From contig NZ_JABMKZ010000003.1 in assembly GCF_013204855.1 (NCBI RefSeq), positions 186,001 through 250,000 on the forward strand: a DNA stretch of 64,000 nt, in the 5' to 3' direction. Positions 16,921-26,172 of the stretch are shown here, one piece after another. Origin of the DNA: Paenibacillus alba. Lineage in GTDB: Bacteria; Bacillota; Bacilli; Paenibacillales; NBRC-103111. A program made the position numbers and the translations under genes. The first letter of the stretch is position 1. Each line of letters begins with the position of its first letter. Below the pieces are notes generated by a model. It was not told the DNA's origin. It did no database searches and saw only the letters and a list, made by a program, of their open reading frames with translations.

Positions 16921-18264
16921 ATGGTTACCACAAAAACAGGATGGGTCGTCGCGTTAGGTGTGGTTGTGTCTCTTGCAGCTACAGGATGTGGATCGGATAC
17001 GAAACCGCAAGCAGCTTCATCGGCAACGCCAAAACAAGAGCCAACCGCTGCGGCAACGCCAGAGACAAAGAAAGAATCCGTAACACTCAAATTCATGCAG
17101 TATACGGCTAGCGGTTCACAAGAACAAACACTAGGCGATATGGTCAAAGCGTTTGAGTCGGCAAATCCGGACATTAAGGTCAAGGTGGATATCGTCGACT
17201 ATAACAACTACTACACGAAGCTCAATACACAGCTTGCATCGGGGGATGCGCCTGACGTATTTGAGGTCGGTTACGAAAACTTTGTCTCTTATGCGGCCAA
17301 AAATACGTTAAAAGACTTGACGCCGATCATTGCGAAGGACACGACGTTCAAGCCGGAAATCTACAAAGGGCTCGCCTATGACTCTTTCAAGTACCAAAAC
17401 AAGCAATATGGCGTCGTAGAGTCTTTTTCGGACGTAGTTCTTTTCTATAATAAGGACTTGTTTGACAAAAAGCAAGTTGAGTACCCGAAGGCGGATTGGA
17501 CGTGGAAGCAGGAACTTGAAGCCGCTCAGAAGCTGACAGATGCCAAAAGCGGGGTATGGGGAACTTACGCGCCGATCCAATTCTATGAGTTCTACAAAAC
17601 AATTGCTCAGAACGGCGGGGGCATCTGGAGCGCAGATGGCAAGCCTACTGTGAACAGCAAAGAAAATATTGAAGCTTTGAACTGGATGCTTGATAAAGCT
17701 AAGAAATATAAAGTATCTCCGGCGTTAAATGATGACACGTTCAATCAACCGGATGCCGATTTGAATGCGTTCAAAGCTGGGAAGATTGCGATGCTTCGCG
17801 GTGGCATTTGGAACTTTGGACGCTTTGCGGATGCGCCTTTCAAATGGGACATTGCGCTTGAGCCAGGCAATACGAAGAAAGCTCATCACTTCTTCGCGGA
17901 TGGTCTGGTTGTGTCGGATAAGTCCAAAAATGCCGATGCGGCATGGAAATTTATCAAATTCATGTCCTCTGATCCTTCTGTAGTCAGCAAACGCATTGAA
18001 AAGGGCTGGAGTGTGCCGGCAGTCTCTGACGAAAAAGTGATGGATGCATATTTCAAACAAACGCCTCCGGAATCGAAGAAAATCGTTCTCGAAGCTTTGA
18101 ATTCCCTCGTATTGACGCCTGTAGGGCCAATTCCGGACAAATGGAATGATTTGACGAAGGCGATCGGCGATGAGCTCGATAAAGCCAAATTAAAATCCGA
18201 TTATACGGCGGAGAAGGCATTAAATGAAGCGCAGGCTAAAATTGAGAAGCTGGTAGCGAAATAG
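16921..18264 (+). CDS. sugar ABC transporter substrate-binding lipoprotein
   Basis: A 447-residue family 1 extracellular solute-binding protein. The N-terminus is a lipoprotein signal with a lipobox-like LAATGC (Cys near residue 23), then a Ser/Thr/Pro/Gln-rich linker and a binding fold beginning SVTLKFMQYTASGS. The phrase LNTQLASGDAPDVFEV is typical of CUT1 oligosaccharide binders. The ATG follows an AGAGAGGG site. A hairpin with a T-rich tail downstream probably lowers transcription of the enzyme genes relative to the transporter. The ligand is likely the oligosaccharide made by the secreted enzymes encoded downstream (inference from context). Confidence 0.92.
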   Translation: MVTTKTGWVVALGVVVSLAATGCGSDTKPQAASSATPKQEPTAAATPETKKESVTLKFMQYTASGSQEQTLGDMVKAFESANPDIKVKVDIVDYNNYYTKLNTQLASGDAPDVFEVGYENFVSYAAKNTLKDLTPIIAKDTTFKPEIYKGLAYDSFKYQNKQYGVVESFSDVVLFYNKDLFDKKQVEYPKADWTWKQELEAAQKLTDAKSGVWGTYAPIQFYEFYKTIAQNGGGIWSADGKPTVNSKENIEALNWMLDKAKKYKVSPALNDDTFNQPDADLNAFKAGKIAMLRGGIWNFGRFADAPFKWDIALEPGNTKKAHHFFADGLVVSDKSKNADAAWKFIKFMSSDPSVVSKRIEKGWSVPAVSDEKVMDAYFKQTPPESKKIVLEALNSLVLTPVGPIPDKWNDLTKAIGDELDKAKLKSDYTAEKALNEAQAKIEKLVAK

Positions 18265-18293
18265 CAAAATACTGACAATCAGTCAGCAGGAAG

Positions 18294-18329
18294 AAGGGGC
18301 ATTGTTGCGGCAAGGGCCCCTTTCTTTTT
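18294..18329 (+). terminator. terminator or attenuator between binding protein and cytosolic GH31 genes
   Basis: AAGGGGC / GCCCCTT with an inner TTG...CAA pairing, followed by TTCTTTTTA. It lies 29 bases before the GTG of the next gene and has no promoter-like sequence after it, so partial read-through is likely. Confidence 0.65.
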
Positions 18330-18358
18330 AACACACAAGTGGAGTAGGAGGCTTTATT

Positions 18359-21300
18359 GTGCAAACACAAGAAATACATCCATTTCTTAATTTCATTCTA
18401 GATGAACAGACAGGTCAAGTGACCATTTCCGGGCATTCAGCCACTTTGCGGGATATCGCTTTTTTGAGCTACGCGCTTATTCAGCAAGGTGAGACTCAAC
18501 GTGTATTGCCGCTCTTGCGCTTGTTGAGCGGCAAAACTCAGAAAGCTCAACGTGCGCTAACGGACGCGGCACTTGCGCTATGGGTAATTGGAGAATATTT
18601 GAAGGTGACCGAAGATGCGTCAAGTAAAGTGGAACTGGAAGGTTTTCTGGAAGAGACGACGGCATTGCTGGATGCTAATTGGCAGAAGCCGCAGCCGCAT
18701 TGGTTGATACCGGATAGCGAGGGCATCTTTTTGAGTCATCTGGCGATGTATTTTGCGGCGGTTCAAGCCAATGTTCAGCATGGCGTTGGTGAACAAGGGG
18801 TTCGTTTGCTTAAAGCGATTCGTGAGCTTGTCTTTGCCAAGTTTATTAAAGAAGGCCGGGTGATCAGTCAATTAGGGGATACGGCTATTCATGGGGATAT
18901 CGTCACGGCAGCTATGCCGTTCGGCATGCTGGGGATTGAAGACCGCATACTTATTGAGGCGCTGTATAAACTGGAAGAGACTCTTGTTGATCAAGGCGTG
19001 AGATTCAAAATCGGCGATCTGTCGTATGGGGGCTGCGAACGGCCGGATCTTACGTGCTTTTTGGCTTGGTACTATGCCAAAAAAGGAGACACGGTTCGGG
19101 CTAAGGAGCTTTTGGCCCATGTGGAAACCTTGCAAGCGGAGCAGGGTGTGCTGTATGAGATGGATATGGCAACAGCGAATGAGCCATTGCTGCTTGCGTA
19201 TGCCATGGAGCGGAGCGGGAAGCCGGCTGTCAGCAGCTGGAGTTCTGTCTTGCTCGGATTAGCGCAAGCTTCTTTGGGTTCAGGTGCGGTGCGCAGTGAC
19301 AGTTTGGACAGTGTCAGAATGCTCCATTTGCCAACAGGCTATGACGATCCATACGTGATCCTTCCTTATGAACGTTTTCCTCGGGAACCGGAAGCGGGGG
19401 ATGTCGTATCCGTGCGATTGCTGACCCAGCCGTTCCAGGCTAATCAGGTAGTTACGGTGCAGGCTGTCGTGGACGGTATTCCGGCTGCCGAGACTATTCA
19501 GGCTCTCATGAGAGTCACGGATGAGGGGGAGAAGGTCTGGGAAGCGCAGCTTGGCCCTTACCTCGCAGGAGACGAGGTTAGTTATACCTTCGCGCTTCAG
19601 AACGGAGACAAGTCGATCCGCTCAGCGACTTATGGTTTTCGCGTGCGGTCATGGACAGCGCTGGAGCGTGTGCATGCGCTTGAGACGACGGCGGATGGCT
19701 TCGTCGCCGAGCTTGTGTGCGGTGCGGATCCGCTGCGCAACGTATCGCTAGCTTTCCGCGCGGACGCAAGCGGCGCGGTGCAGTTGACGTTCGCCGCAGG
19801 GGGCGAACGCATAAGCGGCCAGCCAGTGCAGCAGGCGGCTGTCGCTGCTCAGCGCGCACGGCTGGAAGCCGAGGTGCGCGAGGGCAAGCTCGCGCTGACG
19901 CTGCGCAGCGCGGAGGGCGAGCTGCTGAAGGGCTTCGCCGCCGAAGGGAAGCCGCTCATCGAGGCGCTGACCGACGGCTCGGGCACGCTTCATAAGCTGC
20001 GATTGAATTGGCAAACGAAGCCGGAGCATCGTTGGTTTGGGATGGGGGAACGCTTTGCCCATTACGAATATTCGGGTCACGAAGTCGATCAATATGTGTA
20101 CAATCAATATCGGGATCAGGGCTTGAAAACGTACATGCCGGTTCCCTTTGCGATCTCCTCCGGCGGGTACGCTATCTTCGTGGATACGCCGCTTTATTCG
20201 ACCTTTCGCTTTCATACGCGGTTGTCTGATCTGGTTGAGGTGGAGGCGGATGTTTCCAGTACGCAGCAATTGACGGTTTACTTGTTGGCAGACGAGCCGC
20301 TAACGATGGTGGGGCAATTCACAGCGCTGTCGGGCAAGCCTAATCTGCCTCCGAAATGGTCGTTTGGACCTTGGATGTCCAGCAATAATTGGGATTCGCA
20401 GGAAGGAGTTATGAAACAGGCGGAGCTGACGGCCAAGTATCAAATTCCTTCTACGGTGCTTGTGATAGAGCAGTGGAGTGACGAGGCAACGTTCTATATT
20501 TTTAACGATGCCCAGTATGAGGTCAAAGAGGGCGGTCAGTCTTTCCGCTATGAGGAATTCCAGTTTCCCGAGTGGGGCCGTTGGCCTAATCCGAAGGCGA
20601 TGGTGGAAGATCTGCACGAACAGGGACTTAAGGTACTTCTATGGCAAATTCCGATTCATAAACATATGTATGGTGTTGCCCATGGTCAGCGCGATCAGGA
20701 TGAGAAAACTTTGCTTGAGAGGGGCTATTGCGTGAAGACGGCGGAAGGCATGCCGTATACACTGCCTTACAACTGGTTCAAAGACAGTCACATTATGGAC
20801 TTTACGAACCCGGACGCGCTCAAATGGTGGTTCGATAAACGCCGCTACCTCGCGGAAGAGATGGGCGTGGATGGTTTTAAAACAGACGGCGGTGAGTTCG
20901 TATTTGGACATCAATTGCAATTCCATGACGGTTCTACAGGCCGGGAAATGCGGAATTTGTACCCCAATTTATATGTAGGCAGCTATTATGATTTCATTCA
21001 GTCCTATGCCAAAGATGGCGGAATTACGTTCAGCAGAGCGGGTTATACAGGAGCGCAGCGTTACCCCTTGCATTGGGCTGGTGATGAGCGTTCAACCTTC
21101 GAGGCGTTCCGATCTTCGATGATCGCGGGATTATCCAGCAGCATGTCGGGGATTCCGTTCTGGGGTTGGGATCTGGGGGGCTTTCATGGCGACATTCCGA
21201 CAGCGGAGCTGTTCGTGAGATCGGCGCAAATGGCTGCTTTTTGCCCAGTCATGCAGTATCATGCCGAGACGAAAGGCGAGTTCAATCAAGATCGGACACC

Positions 21301-22060
21301 GTGGAATATCGCTGAGCGTACGGGGCAGATGATCGTTATCGACTTGTACAAAAAGTATGCCGATGTGCGCATGAACCTCTTGCCCTACATTTACGATCAA
21401 GCGATACGTACCAGCCGAACGGGGCTGCCTATGATGCGTGCCATGTCGCTTCAGTATCCTGCGGATTCGCGCTGCACTGAGATGATCAGTGAGTACATGT
21501 TCGGAGACAGCTTGCTGGTAGCGCCTGTCATGGACGAGGGCCATTTCTCCAAGGAAATTTATTTCCCGGAAGGCTCATGGCTTTCTCTGTTTGATCAGGA
21601 AGAAGTGCAGGGGCCTTGCTTGTTGAAGGTGGCTGCTCCATTGGATCGTATCCCTGTTTATCAGAAACAGGACAGTGTCATTGCCCTGAATTTGGCGGAA
21701 AACTATTCCCTCGGCGATCATGTTGGCAATCGGGTGGATCGCTATGAGCAATTGTGTTTCCGAGTGTATGTGGCGACAGAGCTGGAGACCGTGTTTGAAG
21801 ATGATTTGGGCAATGTCCTGACGATTTCTGCGACGAAGGTGAAGGGGCAAACCCGGCTGCAATGGTCAGGCAACAGCTCCCAGCCGATAACCTTTATTCT
21901 CGCCCAACGGGATGTCGTATCTGTCGTGTCCACGTATGAAACAATGCTGTCTCCGGTTCAGCAGATGGCTCAGCTGCAAGATGGACATTACTTCATTTCT
22001 CCTGCGGAAGTGTTCATTGCGGTTCGGGATTCGGCAGGAAGTCTGGTGATTGACCGGTGA
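18359..22060 (+). CDS. cytosolic GH31 enzyme with extra helical N-terminal domain, cycloalternan-utilisation type
   Basis: A 1233-residue protein from GTG 18359, preceded by AGGAGG with 8 bases of spacing. There is no signal peptide, so it acts in the cytosol. Residues ~330-450 form a beta-sandwich like the N-terminus of CtsY downstream. Residues ~555-1150 form a GH31 barrel with nucleophile Asp843 in GFKTDGGE and acid/base Asp909 in HWAGDERST; long stretches are near-identical in pattern to CtsY (VDQYVYNQYR, VLVIEQWSDEATFYIFNDA). Residues 1-~320 are helical and repetitive. Segment GDLSYGGCERPDLTCFLAWYYAK resembles the glucoamylase-like protein at 57177 (YFGGGEWILLTAWYG), suggesting a GH15-like (alpha/alpha) fold without the catalytic WEE motif. 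Likely role: opening or hydrolysing imported cycloalternan or isomaltosyl oligosaccharides. GC-rich patch at 19640-20000. Confidence 0.8.
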   Translation: MQTQEIHPFLNFILDEQTGQVTISGHSATLRDIAFLSYALIQQGETQRVLPLLRLLSGKTQKAQRALTDAALALWVIGEYLKVTEDASSKVELEGFLEETTALLDANWQKPQPHWLIPDSEGIFLSHLAMYFAAVQANVQHGVGEQGVRLLKAIRELVFAKFIKEGRVISQLGDTAIHGDIVTAAMPFGMLGIEDRILIEALYKLEETLVDQGVRFKIGDLSYGGCERPDLTCFLAWYYAKKGDTVRAKELLAHVETLQAEQGVLYEMDMATANEPLLLAYAMERSGKPAVSSWSSVLLGLAQASLGSGAVRSDSLDSVRMLHLPTGYDDPYVILPYERFPREPEAGDVVSVRLLTQPFQANQVVTVQAVVDGIPAAETIQALMRVTDEGEKVWEAQLGPYLAGDEVSYTFALQNGDKSIRSATYGFRVRSWTALERVHALETTADGFVAELVCGADPLRNVSLAFRADASGAVQLTFAAGGERISGQPVQQAAVAAQRARLEAEVREGKLALTLRSAEGELLKGFAAEGKPLIEALTDGSGTLHKLRLNWQTKPEHRWFGMGERFAHYEYSGHEVDQYVYNQYRDQGLKTYMPVPFAISSGGYAIFVDTPLYSTFRFHTRLSDLVEVEADVSSTQQLTVYLLADEPLTMVGQFTALSGKPNLPPKWSFGPWMSSNNWDSQEGVMKQAELTAKYQIPSTVLVIEQWSDEATFYIFNDAQYEVKEGGQSFRYEEFQFPEWGRWPNPKAMVEDLHEQGLKVLLWQIPIHKHMYGVAHGQRDQDEKTLLERGYCVKTAEGMPYTLPYNWFKDSHIMDFTNPDALKWWFDKRRYLAEEMGVDGFKTDGGEFVFGHQLQFHDGSTGREMRNLYPNLYVGSYYDFIQSYAKDGGITFSRAGYTGAQRYPLHWAGDERSTFEAFRSSMIAGLSSSMSGIPFWGWDLGGFHGDIPTAELFVRSAQMAAFCPVMQYHAETKGEFNQDRTPWNIAERTGQMIVIDLYKKYADVRMNLLPYIYDQAIRTSRTGLPMMRAMSLQYPADSRCTEMISEYMFGDSLLVAPVMDEGHFSKEIYFPEGSWLSLFDQEEVQGPCLLKVAAPLDRIPVYQKQDSVIALNLAENYSLGDHVGNRVDRYEQLCFRVYVATELETVFEDDLGNVLTISATKVKGQTRLQWSGNSSQPITFILAQRDVVSVVSTYETMLSPVQQMAQLQDGHYFISPAEVFIAVRDSAGSLVIDR

Positions 22061-22683
22061 TTTTGTTCGGATTCCCGCATTGCGGCGATGTCGCCAAGTC
22101 GTATCTTGCTTGGAGCCATGGATTGCCGGCACATATAAAGTTCCAATGTGTGGAATTGATTCATGCGGGACTGTCCATGCGCGAGGTGTACTCGGCTCGT
22201 TGGGAACAAGCGCTGGAAGAAGCCTGTGCTTTCATCAAACAGCATCTGGAACTGGGTGAGGAGTATGTGCTTATCGGCCATTGTTGGGGCAGCTTGCTTG
22301 CCTTTGAGGTCAGTCATCGCTTGAAAGAGGAGGGTTTGGCGGAACCTCGCCACTTATTTCTGTCTGGCTGCGGCGCCCCGCACTTGCTGCGACCTCGGGC
22401 TGAAGCCGGGGGCCCGCTGGGCAGAGCTGCTGAGCTTGGCTGCCAGCCTGCGGAGGAATACCGGACACCGCTCAATCGAGAACCGCTTCGGGCCCGCTTC
22501 AGTATTTTCACAGGCAATAAAGATGAGCATGCCCTTGCGGATCAGTTGGCGGAGTGGAGTCGTTATACATCGAAAATTTGCGATGTGCATGTTTGTGAAG
22601 GCGATCATGCCTTCTGGCGCTCTGATTCTGCCAAATGGCTCCAGCTAACGCAAACCATTGTGGAAAGGGAATATCTGATTTAG
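22057..22683 (+). CDS. type II thioesterase-like alpha/beta hydrolase with Cys nucleophile
   Basis: A 208-residue protein starting at GTG 22057, overlapping the stop of the GH31 gene by four bases (GTGA), so it is translationally coupled. The N-terminus LFGFPHCGDVAKSYLAW and the nucleophile elbow GHCWGS are those of type II thioesterases of the GrsT family, which normally carry GHSMG. The catalytic position here is Cys76 rather than Ser. A candidate catalytic His is His184 in EGDHAFW. Such proteins usually serve non-ribosomal peptide or polyketide synthases, but none is seen here; the neighbours are sugar enzymes. The protein could be a carbohydrate esterase or deacylase, or a non-enzymatic relative. 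The fold call is fairly safe, the function open. Confidence 0.65.
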   Translation: MILFGFPHCGDVAKSYLAWSHGLPAHIKFQCVELIHAGLSMREVYSARWEQALEEACAFIKQHLELGEEYVLIGHCWGSLLAFEVSHRLKEEGLAEPRHLFLSGCGAPHLLRPRAEAGGPLGRAAELGCQPAEEYRTPLNREPLRARFSIFTGNKDEHALADQLAEWSRYTSKICDVHVCEGDHAFWRSDSAKWLQLTQTIVEREYLI

Positions 22684-22690
22684 CGCCATC

Positions 22691-22724
22691 GGCGGCATCG
22701 AGCGATGAACTTTGGGATGCCGCC
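22691..22724 (+). other. GC-rich hairpin between the hydrolase gene and ctsY
   Basis: GGCGGCATC / GATGCCGCC, a perfect 9-bp stem with a loop of about 16 bases and no T-run. It probably acts as an RNA stability or processing element, or a weak attenuator. The remaining gap to 22845 shows no convincing promoter; ctsY has its own AAAGGGG ribosome site. Confidence 0.5.
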
Positions 22725-22845
22725 CCACTCGGTGAAAGGGGGGATGCCTGGAACTGCGCATAGAGGACGAGAAATAACGTCAGTTAGAGACTCATGGTGA
22801 TCCCAGTTCAGACGAACAAATTTCAGTACGAAAGGGGAAACGTTC

Positions 22846-25800
22846 ATGCATGTAAGGAAGCTGCCTGCATTATTGCGATTTACGATTTCTTTTTTGCTTT
22901 GTTTCTTTCTGGTAGTCCCCTCGATTTATGCCATTGATGGGGTGTATCATGCCCCTTACGGCATCGATGATCTGTATGAGATACAAGCGACAGAACGAAG
23001 TCCGAGAGATCCTGTGGCAGGAGACACGGTGTATGTCAAAATTACAACTTGGCCCATCGAATCGGGTCAAAGCGTTTGGGTGACCTGGACGAAAAATGGG
23101 GTCAATCAAACGGCGGTCGGAGCGGCATATAAGTACAACAGCGGCAATAATACTTATTGGGAGGCCAATCTTGGCACTTTTACCAAAGGTGATGCCATCA
23201 GTTACACCGTTCATGGCAACAAGGATGGCGCGAACGAGAAGACGAGTGGACCTTACACATTTACCGTGACCGGTTGGGAATCGGTCAGCAGCGTTAGTAC
23301 AATTACGAACAACACCAATCGCGTAGTTCTCAACGCGGTAGCGAATACTGGAACGATGACACCGAAGATCAACCTTTCCTTTGCCGCCGATGATGTGCTT
23401 CGTGTTCAGGTCTCCCCGACAGGGACAGGAACGTTGAGCAGCGGCCTTAGTAACTATACGGTTTCGGATACGGCATCCACCACCTGGCTGACAACATCCA
23501 AATTAAAGGTGAAGGTCGATAAGAACCCATTCAAACTTAGTGTGTATAAACCGGATGGGACCACGCTGATTGCCCGCCAATATGACAGCACCACGAATCG
23601 CAACATCGCTTGGCTGACCAACGGCAGCACCATCATCAACAAGATGGAAGATCATTTCTACTCGCCTGCTTCCGAAGAATTTTTTGGCTTCGGCGAGCAC
23701 TACAACAACTTCCGCAAACGCGGTACAGATGTGGACACGTATGTGTACAATCAGTACAAAAACCAAAATGACCGAACCTACATGGCAATTCCCTTTATGC
23801 TGAACAGCAGCGGTTATGGCATTTTCGTGAAATCAACGTACTATTCCAAGTTCCGATTAGCTACAGAGCGCGCGGATATGTTCAGCTTTACGGCTGATAC
23901 AGGGGGAAGTGCTGCCTCAACACTGGATTATTATTTCATTTACGGAAATGATTTGAATAATGTCGTCGGCAACTATGCCAATATTACAGGCAAACCGACA
24001 GCATTGCCGAAATGGGCTTTCGGTTTATGGATGTCAGCCAATGAGTGGGATCGTCAATCCAAAGTGTCAACAGCGATAACGAATGCGAATACGAACAATA
24101 TTCCGGCTACTGCTGTTGTTCTTGAACAATGGAGTGATGAGAACACCTTCTACATTTTTAATGATGCTACCTATACGCCGAAAACCGGCAGTGCTGCCCA
24201 TGCTTATACGGATTTCACATTCAACGGCAAATGGACAGATCCCAAGGGGATGGCGGACAATGTGCATAACAATGGGATGAAGCTGGTGTTATGGCAGGTC
24301 CCGATCCAGAAATGGACATCAACCCCTTACACGCAGAAGGACAATGACGAAACGTATATGATCGCCCAGAATTATGCCGTGGGCAATGGCAGCGGAGGTC
24401 AATACCGGATACCAGCCGGACAATGGTTCGAGAATAGTTTGCTGCTTGATTTCACAAATACGAGCGCAAAAAACTGGTGGATGTCCAAACGCGCCTATTT
24501 ATTTGATGGCGTTGGGATTGATGGCTTCAAGACGGACGGCGGTGAAATGGTGTGGGGCCGCTCGAATACGTTCTCCAATGGTAAAAAAGGCGATGAAATG
24601 CGCAATCAATATCCAAATGAGTATGTGAAGGCCTATAACGAATATGCGCGTTCAAAGAAAAGTGATGCGGTCTCCTTCAGCCGTTCCGGCACACAAGGTG
24701 CGCAAGCCAATCAAATTTTCTGGTCAGGAGACCAAGAATCGACGTTTGGCGCATTCCAACAAGCCTTAAATGCGGGTCTGACCGCCAGTATGTCAGGAGT
24801 TCCCTATTGGAGCTGGGATATGGCTGGCTTCACAGGTTCGTATCCTACCGCTGAATTGTACAAACGGGCAACCGAAATGGCTGCTTTTGCCCCGATCATG
24901 CAGTTCCACTCCGAGTCTAACGGCAGTTCCGGGATTAATGAAGAACGCTCCCCGTGGAACGCGCAGTCTCGGACAGGTGACAACACGATTATCAACCATT
25001 TTGCCAAATATACGAATACCCGAATGAATCTGCTTCCTTATATTTATAGTGAAGCGAAGAAATCAAGCGATACCGGTATTCCGATGATGCGCGCGATGGT
25101 GCTTGATAATCCGACTGACACGAACACATATGGATTAAATCAACAGTACATGTTCGGCAGCAATTTGCTTGTTGCTCCTGTAATGAATCAAGGTGAAACA
25201 AGCAAGAGTATCTACCTCCCGCAAGGGGATTGGATTGATTTCTGGTTCGGCGCGCAGCGTCCAGGCGGTCGGACGATCAGCTACAATGCCGGCGTTGATG
25301 ATCTTCCTGTCTTTGTGAAATCCGGCAGTATTCTTCCTCTGAATTTGAATGCCCAATATCAGGTAGGAGGAACGATCGGCAATAGCTTGACGAGTTATAC
25401 GAATCTTGCTTTCCGCATCTATCCATTTGGAACAACGACGTACGACTGGAATGATGATATTGGCGGTTCGGTGAAAACTATCACGTCTACAGAGCAGTAT
25501 GGATTGAATAAAGAGACAGTCGCTGTACCGGCTATCAACTCAACGAAAACTTTGCAGGTGTTCACGACCAAGCCTTCATCTGTAACAGTCGGCGGTTCTG
25601 CGATGACCGAATACAGCACTTTAGCCGCTTTGATTGGCGCTTCGACTGGCTGGTATTATGACACTGTGCAGAAGTTTACTTACGTCAAGCTTGGCGCTAG
25701 CGCATCTGCTCAATCCGTTGTGTTAAGCGGCGTTAATAAAGTGGAGTATGAAGCCGAATTTGCGGCTCAAACGAGCGTATCCACGAACAGTAATCATACC

Positions 25801-26121
25801 GGTTATACAGGAACAGGGTTTGTGGATGGCTTCGAAACGTCTGGAGACAATGTGTCTTTTGATGTTTCTGTCAAAGCTGCTGGCACTTATACGCTGAAGG
25901 TTCGTTATTCTTCCGGGGCGGGCAACGGGTCGCGGGCGATTTATGTGAATAACGCCAAAATCACGGATCTTGCTTTACCGCAAACGACGAACTGGGACAC
26001 ATGGGGAACGGCGACGGTTAATGTTGCGTTAAATGCAGGCCTTAACACGGTAAAAGTTAGTTATGATAGCACAAACACACTTGGCCTTAATCTCGATAAC
26101 ATCGCTATCGTAGAGCATTAA
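22846..26121 (+). CDS. ctsY: secreted GH31 3-alpha-isomaltosyltransferase, cycloalternan-forming enzyme
   Basis: A 1091-residue protein with a 29-residue signal peptide (cleavage after SIYA). Residues ~30-150 are a beta-sandwich, ~270-850 the GH31 barrel, and ~965-1091 a CBM35-type module (YEAEFAAQTS, GTGFVDGFE, NLDNIAI). The nucleophile is Asp564 in GFKTDGGE and the acid/base Asp629 in FWSGDQEST. Length, signal length, domains and the gene order before ctsZ agree, from memory, with CtsY of Bacillus globisporus C11 (1093 residues, 29-residue signal). CtsY moves an isomaltosyl unit from the end of an alpha-1,4-glucan to the 3-OH of another and then closes the ring to cycloalternan. Alternatives are another GH31 alpha-glucosidase or transglucosidase; the context argues against that. 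Confidence 0.82.
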   Translation: MHVRKLPALLRFTISFLLCFFLVVPSIYAIDGVYHAPYGIDDLYEIQATERSPRDPVAGDTVYVKITTWPIESGQSVWVTWTKNGVNQTAVGAAYKYNSGNNTYWEANLGTFTKGDAISYTVHGNKDGANEKTSGPYTFTVTGWESVSSVSTITNNTNRVVLNAVANTGTMTPKINLSFAADDVLRVQVSPTGTGTLSSGLSNYTVSDTASTTWLTTSKLKVKVDKNPFKLSVYKPDGTTLIARQYDSTTNRNIAWLTNGSTIINKMEDHFYSPASEEFFGFGEHYNNFRKRGTDVDTYVYNQYKNQNDRTYMAIPFMLNSSGYGIFVKSTYYSKFRLATERADMFSFTADTGGSAASTLDYYFIYGNDLNNVVGNYANITGKPTALPKWAFGLWMSANEWDRQSKVSTAITNANTNNIPATAVVLEQWSDENTFYIFNDATYTPKTGSAAHAYTDFTFNGKWTDPKGMADNVHNNGMKLVLWQVPIQKWTSTPYTQKDNDETYMIAQNYAVGNGSGGQYRIPAGQWFENSLLLDFTNTSAKNWWMSKRAYLFDGVGIDGFKTDGGEMVWGRSNTFSNGKKGDEMRNQYPNEYVKAYNEYARSKKSDAVSFSRSGTQGAQANQIFWSGDQESTFGAFQQALNAGLTASMSGVPYWSWDMAGFTGSYPTAELYKRATEMAAFAPIMQFHSESNGSSGINEERSPWNAQSRTGDNTIINHFAKYTNTRMNLLPYIYSEAKKSSDTGIPMMRAMVLDNPTDTNTYGLNQQYMFGSNLLVAPVMNQGETSKSIYLPQGDWIDFWFGAQRPGGRTISYNAGVDDLPVFVKSGSILPLNLNAQYQVGGTIGNSLTSYTNLAFRIYPFGTTTYDWNDDIGGSVKTITSTEQYGLNKETVAVPAINSTKTLQVFTTKPSSVTVGGSAMTEYSTLAALIGASTGWYYDTVQKFTYVKLGASASAQSVVLSGVNKVEYEAEFAAQTSVSTNSNHTGYTGTGFVDGFETSGDNVSFDVSVKAAGTYTLKVRYSSGAGNGSRAIYVNNAKITDLALPQTTNWDTWGTATVNVALNAGLNTVKVSYDSTNTLGLNLDNIAIVEH

Positions 26122-26126
26122 AAGCT

Positions 26127-26152
26127 GGGAGGGCAGCGCCCTCCCTTATTTC
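26127..26152 (+). terminator. hairpin terminator or attenuator between ctsY and ctsZ
   Basis: GGGAGGGC-AGC-GCCCTCCC, an 8-bp GC stem with a 3-base loop, followed by TTATTTCCTT. It lies in the 51-bp gap before ctsZ. With no clear promoter after it, it probably sets a lower level of ctsZ or stabilises the ctsY 3' end. Confidence 0.7.
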
Positions 26153-26172
26153 CTTAATGAAAGGGAGTATCT

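Noticed and set aside
22739..22800. 18-codon frame after AAAGGGGGG between the hydrolase gene and ctsY
   Set aside because: The purine run touches the ATG, leaving no workable spacing, and the peptide has no recognisable pattern.
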